A stretch of 64,000 nt of DNA, from assembly GCA_020912385.1 (NCBI GenBank), contig CP087207.1, forward strand, positions 3,286,001 through 3,350,000, written 5' to 3'. The notes beneath the pieces are model-generated. The model was not told the DNA's origin. It made no database searches and saw only the letters and a list, made by a program, of their open reading frames with translations. Shown piece by piece: positions 32,493 through 43,041 of this stretch (position 1 is the stretch's first letter; each line of letters begins with the position of its first letter). A program made the translations under genes and the position numbers. The stretch comes from Neofusicoccum parvum (lineage: Eukaryota > Ascomycota > Dothideomycetes > Botryosphaeriales > Botryosphaeriaceae).

Positions 32493-33414
32493 CTTTGCGG
32501 GAGAGGTGCGGGCGTGTCTTGACCGGTGGGCGCGGGTCTATGTCATAGCAGGGCCGGGCAGTGGGATCTGACAGGCTGCAAAGGGGCGGCGGGACTGGGG
32601 AGGAGTAGGAGGCGCAATTTTGGCGCAGGCATGTGAAAAGAGCGCTGGTGTCGGCGGCGGAGTTGAAACCAGACAACGGCTGGTCGAGCTCGGCGTCGAC
32701 TTCGGCACATGCCCTCGCAACCCGGGCGGAAGTGTCTCGGCCAATGACGTAGGGCCGTTGGCGGCAGACAATCTAAGGTCACGGATAAACGCTCAGGGTC
32801 TTCACTAAGTTTCTGGCCGCTGTCGTCCATCCTCTTTCACCCTCATCGTCGGCAGGATTTCTCGCCAATGCCTCGCTCAAAATCCTCGTTTTCTCAGCCG
32901 CAGAGCGATCGGCGCAAACCTCGACGTCACGTGGAGCAGTCAATTGCCGATGTCTCCGCTCGAACTGGGAGCCTGCCATAGGCGCCCGCAGTGTTCACGC
33001 AAGGCCTCCAGGTTCCAACAACCTTGCCGGAACTGCAAACACCGCACTCGGAACAGCCGTCGCATCCTCTTCGTCGCCGTGCTGCATCTCTCGACCTTTG
33101 CGTCCTCTGCCGCTGCTGCGCGCAGTATGGAGACGTGCTCTCGCAGCATAGCCCCGTAGCAGAGCAGAGCCTCCCGGGCGGCCTCCCTCTTACGCTGCTC
33201 TACCTACCCTAGCCTCCTCGCACCTGACTTGCCCGCTCTTCCGTCACAAGCTTGTGCCTGTTGCTGCTTACCTTTTCCCTGAGCTTTCTGCCTCCCCAGG
33301 CCGTTTCTGCCACGGCCGCCCACCTCGCTACCTCGTGCCTGGGGCCCCCGTACATGGCTCCCGGCCTACTCGCTCACCTCGTCGCTCGCGTCTCCCTTCG
33401 ATTCCCGAGTGCCA
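32493..33414. promoter_or_regulatory. Divergent promoter region between AFG1 and the C2H2 factor
   Basis: 922 bp between opposite start codons. A pyrimidine-rich stretch precedes the C2H2 start (33180-33410). No gene seen. Confidence 0.4.
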
Positions 33415-34506
33415 ATGTCCTCCTTCAACCGTTACCATGATGAGACGCAGGGCTCAAATGCGCAAGCGTGGAAGTACACGGGGCTCGACGGACTCGACCC
33501 TTCGTTGGACGCGCAGTCGATGCTGTCGGTCGAAGACTTCGTCAATGATGTTGATCAGGTCAGCCCACCTCTCCATCCGCCGCGACAAAAGCTCATCCTC
33601 TCTAGTCCGTAGCGTCCAGCCTCGAGTACCCACCTGCGAACTTTGTGACCCCGCCGACCACCTACTACACCCACAGCGATGCCGGCGATTATAGCGACAA
33701 CAATCAGCTCTGCACAGCGAACGATACGGGTCCCTGGGGTTGCAACTATGCGATGGGCCACGACGGACATGGGCTTTTTCTGGATTCCCAGCCAGCCTTG
33801 GGGGACCAGTTCGCATACCAACCGCACGATCAAATCCCTCCCACTGTCGATCCGCTATACTATACCGAAATGCCAGCTACTTCCTCTGGGAGTGGGTTTT
33901 TCGAGGATAACGTTTTTGCTTCTGGAAACCTTCTTCCAGAAGCGCCTCCCACAATAAGGGTCGAGGACACCAGCGGCATGCGATTGTGGCTGCAAGATAC
34001 CTACAACGCAGGCGATAGAAAGCGAGATGACAGGTGCTCGCTTCCCTATGCGCAGCATGATTCTTCGACGCCGGATTCGTCCTTGAGAGTGCCGTACGCA
34101 AAGGCCGAGCCGCAGGATGACCAGGAGTCCGAGAGCAGTGTTAATACGTCTAATACTGGCCTTTCATGCCCTAATTGCTCAAGGGCTTTCGAAAACAGGG
34201 ACGACTTAAGGTGAGTCCTCGGATCGTGGTGGGATACCGGCTTGCTGACATGGGTCCTATAGGCGCCATCGGAGGTACCATGATCAGAGGAAACACGCTT
34301 GCCATTGCGGCAAGCGATTTGTTCACCCTAAAGATCTCAGACGCCACGAGCAGACTCACACACCGAAAGAAGGTGTGCCTTGTCCTGCGCCTCACTGCAC
34401 AACCGTGATATCGGCTGGCCGACCCGACAATCTGAAGAGGCATGTCATGAAAAAACATCCCGATTTCGACCTTGCCAGCTTTGTGGAAAACAACTCGCGT
34501 TCATGA
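33415..34506 (+). CDS. C2H2 zinc-finger transcription factor
   Basis: Three exons (33415-33558, 33606-34210, 34263-34506) give 330 residues. The N-terminal two thirds is acidic and low in order (many Asp, Ser, Tyr). The DNA-binding region is at the C-terminus: CPNCSRAFENRDDLR continuing across the intron to RHRRYH, then CHCGKRFVHPKDLRRHEQTH, then a looser CPAPHCTTV finger ending LKRHVMKKH. This layout, with fingers near the C-terminus and an intron inside finger one, is common in Pezizomycotina regulators of unknown target. The start at 33415 is the first ATG of the coding frame. Confidence 0.87.
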
Positions 34507-35371
34507 AATGATGGGAATTATGAAAATACTCTTTGAGTTCGGCGTTTGATTTGTAGACCGGCACCGCGGATTTATCGACGGCAGGTTGGTTGATGGCTGC
34601 CATGAGTGTGGCCAAGTGGGTACACGCGTATTCGTACTTCGTATGTACCCCATATACGTAGCAGTCAGGGTGCAACAGGCATCTGGAACGGGCGTTAGCG
34701 TTCTTCTCTCATCTTATACCACAGAGTACTTACGTAGTGTCAAATAACGAAATGCACGGAGTTGTTCCTTTTTGCGTTCTGCTCGTTCGGCGTGCTCAGG
34801 AAAAGTCGAGCCCAAGGTTGCCGGCTGTGGCGGTCGGAAGTTCAGGACGCCGGGAAGCCGTGTTCCGGATCTGCACGTGGAATGGGGCCAAGACTGTCGC
34901 AACGATGGGCGCTTTCTGGAGCGATGGCTGGGTGTTAGCGCAGCGGATGGCGCTCGTGGTGATTACCTGTGAGCAGCCATCTGAGCCCGTTGGGCTGATC
35001 TACGCTGCCATCAGCTTAGCGCGCGACTCAATCTGCAGTGGCACTGACGCATTGGCGCGCGCGAGCGCCGCCATCCCTGTTCATCAGAGCGACGCGTGTT
35101 CCAGGGCTGGCCTTTATTGCGGTCCGCTGAAGGGGGAGCCGGCCTTGGGGACTCGGGGAGAACTGCCCTCGTGCGCAGTCTTCACCACCACCATCACCAC
35201 CACCACCGCCGCCGGTGCAGCCCTCTCCACCCTCTCGCCTGCACCCGTGCGCCGCCGTTCCTTCTTTCCTTTCACCGCTCCTATCTCAGACCGTCTTGAG
35301 TGCACATTTACACCGCCCGGCGACTTCCGGCGAATCCGTCGTCTCTCTGTACATACAGTGTTGTGTTCAAC
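34507..35371. other. Intergenic region with a CAC-type trinucleotide run
   Basis: About 0.87 kb upstream of the PAP2 gene. It has a CAC/CAT-rich run near 35185-35210. No gene recognised. Confidence 0.4.
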
Positions 35372-36723
35372 ATGAAGCCAGACACCATCACATATCCAAT
35401 CGAGGAGCCGGTATGGAACAGCAAGCCGGCTTGGGTGTTGCCCGGTTGGGCAGAGCCTGTGGTATGTAGGACAAACATCGTGTGCCTGGGACACTCTCGC
35501 TGACGGGCTATCGCAGATGGTGGCGTCGATCCTCTTCGGAGCCATGTATATGACACGACGAAAAGGCTACTCGATACGTCGCAAGCAAAAGGGGTACAAA
35601 TCTATACTGGACGATGAGCCTGGCTCCGGGCGTTCGAGCGACGAATTGCTGCACTACGACTCCGAGAACGAGGATGACGCCCAGGACCCGATCGCCGCGG
35701 CCAAGCATATGCCCAAGCAGCGCAAGTGCTGCGGCGGCATCACTGTGCAGACGCCCAACACCTCACGCTTCAAGAACAATATCCACAGCCGCATTCTCCA
35801 GAAGTTCCCGTTCCTGATCGAAATGTTCTACTGGATCATCAACTACGCCTTCTACCGCATGACGGCTATCACCTCGCAGCGCCTCTTTGCGGGCACGGGT
35901 ATTTGGAACGTGGCACAAGAGCATGGCATCAACGTGCTCAAGTTTGAGCACCTGGGCGGGTTCAGCTGGCTTTTCCCTTTCCAGGAGCGACAGGTTCAGC
36001 AATGGTTTATGCACGGCCACCAGGATGGTCTCACGGCGTTGAACAAGGCGTACGCGCTGATCCATATTCCAGGCACCGTTGGGTAAGGATCTGCGTGGAT
36101 CTTGATGTGACCGAGGAGTCTCTTTGCTGACGAGCACCAGTTTCATTTGCTGGTACTACTACATCGCCCCGTCGCACCCCACCTTCGCCGTTGCTCGCCG
36201 GACCATGACCTTGACCAATTTCCTGGCCTTCACGACCTTTATCTTTTACCCGTGCATGCCGCCGCGTCTCCTGCCGAGAGAGTACGGTTTCCTGGACACG
36301 GTCCGCCACGACGACGCGCAGAGTGTGTGGATGAGCGGCAAATACGTGAACTCGCTGGCGGCCATGCCGTCCATGCATTTCGGGTACTCGTTCTGCATCG
36401 GCGCGACCCTCATCTATCACTCGGGCATTTTCCGGCGCACCATGGAGCGCGGCGAGATGAGGAAGTCGGCTTTCTGGAAGCTCTTCTACCTGCTGGTTGG
36501 AATCGGCTACCCATCTTTCATCTTGACTGTCATCGTGGCCACGGCGAACCACTACTTCCTGGACGCGGTTGTTGCGACCTGCTACGTCTTCATCGCATAT
36601 GCATGCAACAAGGTCTTCTTCGTCTTTCTGCCGCTTGAGGACTGGTTCTTGTGGGTGCTGAGAGCGGAGAAGCCGATTCCCTCGACCGGCGAAAGGTTCA
36701 GGGAACGCGGCGGAAGGATCTAG
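35372..36723 (+). CDS. PAP2-superfamily integral membrane protein, Aur1/inositolphosphotransferase-like
   Basis: Three exons (35372-35461, 35517-36082, 36141-36723) give 412 residues with six or so hydrophobic segments. The conserved catalytic-type motifs are near the C-terminus: SGKYVNSLAAMPSMHFGYSF (the H-bearing second PAP2 motif) and ATANHYFLDAVV (the H-x3-D third motif). The classical first phosphatase motif (K-x6-RP) is not seen, as in the Aur1/IPC-synthase branch. In that family the enzyme moves a phospho-head group between lipids; this one is shorter and diverged from Aur1 itself, so I do not assign IPC synthase activity. A basic loop (RRKGYSIRRKQKGYKS) and an acidic one follow the first membrane segment. 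Confidence 0.8.
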
Positions 36724-37287
36724 ATCTGTATATAATGTTCAAAAGAACTCACTGACGAGGCGTTCCTGGGGTTGCAAATATTCATCTGGCTGTTAGAAGG
36801 GTCCACACACTAGCATAGTAGTAATCACCCTGTTGAGATACCATCTGATTTCTCCCTAAATCTCAAATTCAGAGCAAGACAATAGTGGACTGTGTATCTC
36901 TATTTCCAACCTCAACGTGCTAGTGACGCAGGTACAGTTCGCGCTAAGACCTGGGGGAGAGCTCACTCGGCAAGCGAATGGCGCGCTCCAAGCTCCAGAG
37001 CTCCCACGCCGACCCAGCCACCACCTCTCTTCAGACGCACGTCAGCCACGGTCTTTCCACTGTCACCACCCCGCCCTTCATTCGGCCTGTCGCTTCGATG
37101 TTTTGTCGTGTCGTGCCTGAAAGCAATCGACCGACCCCGGGCTTCTCGCCGGAGCCACCAATTGCTCGTTCGACCCGCTCACTTCCAACCTTGCGCACCA
37201 ACACCCGTGTTCGCGTCGGACCACCTCTCACTTCGGCAGTGAGAGAGCTATTTATTTTTCGCGACGGCAGACCAGCAATCCAACGAC
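36724..37287. other. Intergenic spacer, likely BTB gene promoter
   Basis: 564 bp between two plus-strand genes. No distinct element recognised. Confidence 0.35.
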
Positions 37288-38358
37288 ATGTCTGTCGGCA
37301 CCCTCGTCCCCGACGTCGATATGGGCGAGCAAGATCCGGAAGACAACGCTGCAGCAGAGGAGGCGGAGCAGGCGGACACGGGAGCTGCAGGCAATGATGC
37401 TGGGGACGAGAGCATTGAGATGGCGGAGATCGAGCCGGAGACGCCCAAGGTGGTCAAATTCTTAGAGTAAGGGACCCTCAATCTCTTCCTCAGTGGCCGC
37501 AGGCAGAGCTGCTTGTGAACTCGCGCAGCCATTGAGTCCCGAAGTGGGGTGCTGATCTGTTCGCACAGCTACCTGAAGTCCCCAATCATCGAGCTCCTAG
37601 TCAAAACTGGCGAGGAAGAAACACTGCTCACAGTCCACGAAGCGCTGCTCACCAAATCGCCTTTCTTCGCAAAGCAATGCGCCGACTTCACCGACGCCGA
37701 CGCCGTAAGCCACGCACCAGCACTCCCCTCTTTACCTCATCTTTAACTTCCCTCTCCCCAGCACCGCCGAATCGAACTCAGCGAAGACCTCGACGCCACC
37801 GGCTCCTTCCTCGAATACCTCTACCACGGCGAATACTTCCCCAAACGCCTCTCCTCGGACAAAGACTCCAAGCTCGAACCCGACCCCTCCATCGCAGGTC
37901 CCGACGTCGACGGCGTCTCGCTCCTCAAGCACGCGCGCGTCTACACGCTGGCCGACAAGTTCGGGCTGCCGGAGCTCAAGTCGCTCGCGCACAGCAAGAT
38001 CCACCGCACCGAGTCGACGGCGCGCGGCGAGATCGCGTACGCGCGCTACGTCTACGCCAACACGGCGCACGACGACCAGACGATCCGGCGGCCCGTGGCC
38101 GCGTTCTGGGCGCACCGCAGCCACGTCCTGCGCCACGAGGCCGAGCACGAGTTCCGCGCCATGTGCCTCGAGTTCCCGCAGTTCGGCTTCGACGTGCTGA
38201 GCCTGGTGCTCGACGCCAAGGAGAAGCGCAGCCAGCGCGGCGGGCCCGTCGTCGTCGGCGAGGCCGGCGAGCCGCACGTCGTCGCGGCGGGGAGCAGCGC
38301 GAGCGCGAGCGTCGAGCCGAGGAGCGCGAGGAAGAGGGCGAGGGTCAGCCATGGCTGA
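37288..38358 (+). CDS. BTB/POZ-domain protein
   Basis: Three exons (37288-37466, 37569-37704, 37762-38358) give 303 residues. After an acidic N-terminus (many Glu, Ala) the BTB fold begins at YLKSPIIELLVKTGEEETLL and runs through VHEALLTKSPFFAKQCADF and RIELSEDLDATGSFLEYLYH. The family marker ARVYTLADKFGLPELKSLA follows. Fungal proteins of this layout are thought to be substrate adaptors for Cul3 ubiquitin ligases or protein-interaction modules; no second domain such as MATH or Kelch is present. The C-terminus is basic (RSARKRARVSHG), a possible nuclear signal. Confidence 0.87.
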
Positions 38359-39061
38359 GGATTTCTTTCCTGATTTGGCGCTGCGTTTTTGAAGGCATGG
38401 AAGGGAGGTTCCATGCGGATCTCAGAGCATTTCGGTTTGCTCGTGCATACCTATTCCAGCATCAGAGGGTGGGGAACGGTACGGTGCCGAGAAGAAGAAA
38501 AAGCAAGGGAAGGCGAAGAAGCATTACTACAAGGATGGCGGTAGCATGGGCGGGTGCGCGCGACGTAGAAGGATCTCTCTTCCATCGCATCTGGCTAGCA
38601 TCTAGGCTGGGACTTCGATATATCACATTTGAGGGGGGGAATGAAGCTAGGAGCGGGATTCTCAAATAGCTTCTAGTAGCTACTGTGTATAACGGAGCAT
38701 TTGGACTCTCAACATAGATTACGGTCTACCATTTTTGCATTTTCACCACCAATTATGATCTGAAGGTTTTCACCACCAGAGCAAGATATCTTTAGATCTT
38801 CACTCCTAGCCACGATCTACAATGGCAACTAACCTTTTCCAGCTGGTGATTTTCACAGGACAACGACAGGCGAGATAGTGGAGCAGAGAACCTCAAAAGA
38901 GGTTGATCAATTCTGCGCCTTGACGCGCTTATAGCAACCGTGGTTCTATCTAATACAGGAGCCGACGCCATTGTGTAGAGATTTTGTCCCTAAAATGCAA
39001 GTCTGCATCTTCATCATCCTTTCGTTCCATGGCCTCGTCAACTTATTTCAAGCTTGCACCC
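38359..39061. other. Convergent intergenic region, nothing recognised
   Basis: 703 bp between two stop codons, AT-richer than its surroundings from about 38680. Open frames read through from the neighbours only. Confidence 0.4.
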
Positions 39062-40614
39062 CTACGACGTCTCCCTCACGACCTTGTCGATAGCCTTCGC
39101 GACATACTCGACGTTCTTGGTGTTCAAGCCAGCCATCGAGATGCGGCCGTTCTTGGTCATGTAGACATGAGCGTCGGCGCGGATCTTGAGGACCTGCGGC
39201 TCGGACAGGCCGGTGAAGGAGAACATGCCGATCTGGTCGGTGATGTGGTTCCAGGTGCCGGGGGTGCCGAGCTCCTCGAGCTTGCCGCGGAGCGCCTTGC
39301 GCATGTCGATGATGCGGCCGCTCATGGTGCGCAGGTTGTCCTTCCACTCCTCGAAGAGCGCCGCGTCGTTGAGCACCGTCGACGCGATGCGCGCGCCGTA
39401 CGCGGGCGGGTTGCTGATCTCGGAGCGCTGCAGGATCTTGAGCTGCGAGTCGACGCGCTCCACGACGTCGGCTGCGTTGGCGCCGGGTGCGGTCACGAAG
39501 TGGAAGCATCCCGCGCGCTCGCCGTACAGGCCGAAGTTCTTGGCGTACGACTGCGCGATGACCAGCTCGAAGCCCTGCTCGACGAAGTAGCGGATCGCCC
39601 AGCCGTCCTTGGCCAGGTCGCCCGAGGCGAAGCCCTGGTATGCGCAGTCGAAGAAGGGGAAGTGGTTCTTGGCACGGATCACCTCGGCGATGGCCTTCCA
39701 CTGGTCTTGTGTGGGGTCGACGCCCGTGGGGTTGTGTGCGCAGGCGTGCAGGAGGATGATGCTGCCCTCGGGCGCCTCCTTGATGGACGAGAGCATGCCA
39801 TCAAAGTCGAGGCCGCGGGTCTTGGTCGAGAAGTACGGGTACGTCTTGACGGGGAAGTTGACGTTGGTGAAGATCTGGTTGTGGTTGGCCCAGGTGGGAT
39901 TCGAGAAGTAGACGGTCTTGTCGGCCTTCTGGTTGTAGAACTTGGCGAGGAAGAGGGCGCCCAGGTGCACGGCACCGGTGCCGGAAATGGTCTGTAAACT
40001 GGTGACCTGTGTAGTGCGAGCGCTGTGTCAGTGGCATTTCCGTGACTAATGGTGTGTCAAGCGTGCATGCAGGCAGTCGGCACAGCACTGGCGGGCCGGG
40101 AAAACACGTACGCGCTTTTCAGCAATGGCAGGGCTGTCGCCACCCAGTATCAGCTTCTGCGACGCAGAGGTGAACTGGGGCATGCCCGCGATGGGCAGGT
40201 ACTCGTGGTTGAGCTCGGGGTCATTGCGGAGGATCTCGTCGGCCTATAGGATCGCTTCCAGTCAGCACCGACAATGACGCAGAGAGCGGCGGGGGAGGGG
40301 CAGGGCGAACTCGCCTTCTTCACCACGGGCAGCACCCACGGCTTCGCGCTGTCGTCCCGGTAGGCGCCGATGCCCAGGTCGACCTTCTGCGGGAAGGTGT
40401 CCGCGCGGTATGCGGCCATGAGGCCGAACAGCGGGTCCTCGGGAGCTTTGGGCACGACATCGGCCTGGAAGACGGTGGACTTTGCGGGCGACATGTGGGC
40501 GGAGATTTGCTGCAGGCGAGAGCGCGAAGAGGTCTGCGAGGGATTCGGCGGGCCAGGCGCGACGGGCGTTGGGTCTGCAGACGCGGGCACGAACGAGGGT
40601 GGTTGCGGTGGCAT
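39062..40614 (-). CDS. AAT1: Aspartate aminotransferase (PLP fold type I)
   Basis: The enzyme exchanges the amino group between aspartate and 2-oxoglutarate. Three exons (40614-40315, 40243-40112, 40006-39062) give 458 residues. The first splice uses a GC donor (AAG, then GCGAGT) and is needed to restore VVKKADEILRNDPELNHEYL. Landmarks are HACAHNPTGVDPTQDQW, DCAYQGFASGDL, and the PLP lysine in IAQSYAKNFGLYGERAG near residue 298. About 40 Pro/Ser-rich residues precede a second Met in MSPAKSTVFQADVVP, where the cytosolic isoform of other fungi starts. The extension has few acids and could be a weak targeting sequence, or the inner Met may be used. The symbol is by similarity; mitochondrial versus cytosolic form is undecided. 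Confidence 0.93.
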
Positions 40615-41096
40615 GATGAGAGCTCTTGAGCTATTTGTAGGGCTGGCTTCCTCCGCGTTTCGTGTTCCCCCAGGATCGGCTTATCGAATCAGCGAGCGGC
40701 CCGCAGCTACTCCGCAAAGAGGAAAACAGAAGGGAGCGCCGGGCGGCCGCACGCGCCTGATTGTCTGATTTTTCGGACAAGAGGATGCACGGAGCAAAGG
40801 GAGCGCTGTAGGGGGCAGGTGCAGCGGATGGCCTGAGGGAGGCAGTGAGGGTGGAGCTTCCGGATGGAATGGGGTTAATCACGGCCTGGGAGGCGCAGGG
40901 CTTATAAGAGCCGTCACGCGAGGTTGTCTGTCGGCTTCGTTAGGGTTCACGCTCGTGGACCGAGGCCGAGGTTCTCCAGCCACTGGCACGCTTTTAGAAT
41001 GTGGTTGACCATCACGCGCCGTCGCTCCCCCGCGACCTCGCGTAGTCACGCTGTTCACATGCAAATCCCTCTAATTGCTGCGCTCGACTGCGTCTA
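40615..41096. other. Intergenic spacer, AAT promoter and UFE1 3' region
   Basis: 482 bp between two minus-strand genes; no separate gene or repeat recognised. Confidence 0.4.
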
Positions 41097-42269
41097 TCAT
41101 ATAATCAGGTCCCACACCACCAGCGTCCCGCACATCGCGCATGTCGCATAGAAGATGGCCTGCGCGATGCTCTTCCTCTCCGTCGCCTTCTTGAGCTCCT
41201 TGTTGCCGCTGCCCACGTTCTCGGCCGTAAGATGCGAGTCCTGCACCAGCTGGTCGATTTGCGCCTGCTGCTCGAACAGGTTGGTCGCCAGCGTGCTTTG
41301 CAGCTCCGATATCTCGAGCAGCGAGCGCTCCGTAGCCCTGCATTTTCTTATCAGCCCGATGGCGTGCTCCGCGCGGGGCAGGAGAAAACAATCACTTACC
41401 GCACTTTGTCAAGAGTGTCCTCGTAGTGCTTGAGCATGTCCTGGTTTTCCTCCGCGAAGAGCTGCAGCTGCTCCTCGCTCAGTTGCTGCTCCACCTGCTG
41501 CCCGCTTGTTTCGTCCCAACCTGCCGCCTTTGCGCCCGCTTCGTGGCCTCCACTTGGGCCGTCCATCGCGGGCAGATTAAGACCGCGCGCCTTGTAGAGC
41601 ACGCTCTTGCTCTTCTCCCGCTCTCTCTCCAGCCTGATTTCCATCATCGACGCTTGGAAGCCGCTGACCTCCTCCAGCTTGCGGCTGAGGTACCAGATGA
41701 CGCCATCTCGATGTATTTTGATCGTGTTCTGCTTCGCCTCCTCCAGCTCCTCCTCCGGGCTTTTCGCTGTGATTGCACCTCCGGCCGCCCACCTTCCCAA
41801 AGCTCCTAGCCCTTTTGTTGCGCGCTTCCGCAGTGCAATCGTCTCATCTGCGGACTGCCGTACCTTTTCTGCGTCGGAGAGATTCTTGATGGCGCCGGTG
41901 AGCTCGCGCAGCAGCTGCTTCGTCTCGGCATCGATCTGTTCGCGCTGCGCATCGGTCAGGTACTTGCGCTCTTTTTCGGATCGCGGGATCGAGGTCGATG
42001 AATCGGTGCGGGCAAGCTGTCTTCGGCGCGGAGGTTGCGCGGCGGACAGGTATGACTGGCGAATTGAGTGGAGGTACTGGTTGAGCTCGGCGATGTGTTT
42101 GTTCTGCGCTGGGGTTAGAGAAGTCGGCGATCCGGGCGGTGGTGCGGCTCACGATGCGGTAGGCCTCCTTCAGGAAGGCCTCGACACTGTCCAGGTCGAA
42201 GACATGAGGCCTGGTCGGCGCCTTGTCATGGCGGCGCAAGGCGTCGTTGAAAATCGGAGTGACGTCCAT
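41097..42269 (-). CDS. UFE1: Syntaxin-18/Ufe1-type ER SNARE
   Basis: Ufe1 is the Qa-SNARE on the ER that receives Golgi-derived COPI vesicles. Three exons (42269-42153, 42103-41400, 41337-41097) give 353 residues. The N-terminal syntaxin-18 domain is visible (MDVTPIFNDALRRHDKAP and FLKEAYRINKHIAELNQYLH across intron 1). The SNARE helix runs from about QLFAEENQDMLKHYEDTLDK through ATERSLLEISELQSTLATNL to the polar LVQDSHL. The C-terminus is a tail anchor (AIFYATCAMCGTLVVWDLII) ending at the stop, as expected. The gene is divergent from the MFS transporter. Confidence 0.9.
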
Positions 42270-43041
42270 TGCAGGTGTAGCTTTGAACAAGTTGGCGATC
42301 CGCGAAGCTCACCCCCCGCCCTTGTCGAAAGCCAGCAGCCGAGCCGATCGGCCACGGTGGTGCCTGCTGATTCACACGCGCCGGGTTGCTTCTGCGCGTC
42401 GCCCACACCAGATGCGCATGCGCTCTTAACCAGCCATTTTCCATTCTCAACCAACGCAAAGCTCCAGTAAATAATTCCACTCTGGCGCTTTCAAGCAGCC
42501 CAGAGACTAGGCGCTGAAACTCCACACAGCTCCCCGCCAAGGTCGGGTTGGGAGAACGGTGACGCTTGCGTACAATCACGGGCAGCTGAAGAAGCCATCC
42601 GGAAAGGCCTGCCATTCTTTTTGCTATGCAATTGCGTCCGGACGAATCCTTCAACCCCCAAGTGCTTTTTGCGATACTCCGAGCTGGCCACATGGTGCCC
42701 GGCAGGAAGTAGTTGCCGCGTTTTGCGCAAAACGGCAAAGCGGCACCCACTCTTGCTCATCATCACGCTCTTCATTCGTCACTCGGGCCCGCTGACGCAC
42801 TTCGGCTGAGGCGCAACTCGCCTGTGATGCTTCCTAGGATGGCGCCACCTCCCGTTTCTGCGTTGACCGGCCGCATGCTGACCGATATCGGTTAATGATA
42901 ACTACCGCCCCTCCCCGCCGCCTCATATACTCCACCCGTGCTCCAGCATGCCTCTCGCCGCCCTTTCCGCCCCTGGATGGAATCATGGGCTGCTCTTTCC
43001 CGCCCGCATACTCTCTTCGACCCTCTTGAAATTTCCGGACC
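42270..43041. promoter_or_regulatory. Divergent promoter region between UFE1 and the MFS gene, carrying a fold-back element
   Basis: 772 bp between opposite start codons. Fold-back copy F occupies 42538-42686, so the repeat sits inside the shared promoter. Confidence 0.45.
42538..42686. repeat. Fold-back element copy F
   Basis: The left arm begins CAAGGTCGGGTTGGGAGAAC and reaches CACGGGCAGCTGAAGAAGCC. The loop contains GCCATTCTTTTTGCTATGCA, in the same sense as copy A. The right half has GCGTCCGGACGAATCCTTCA and then decays. Confidence 0.65.
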
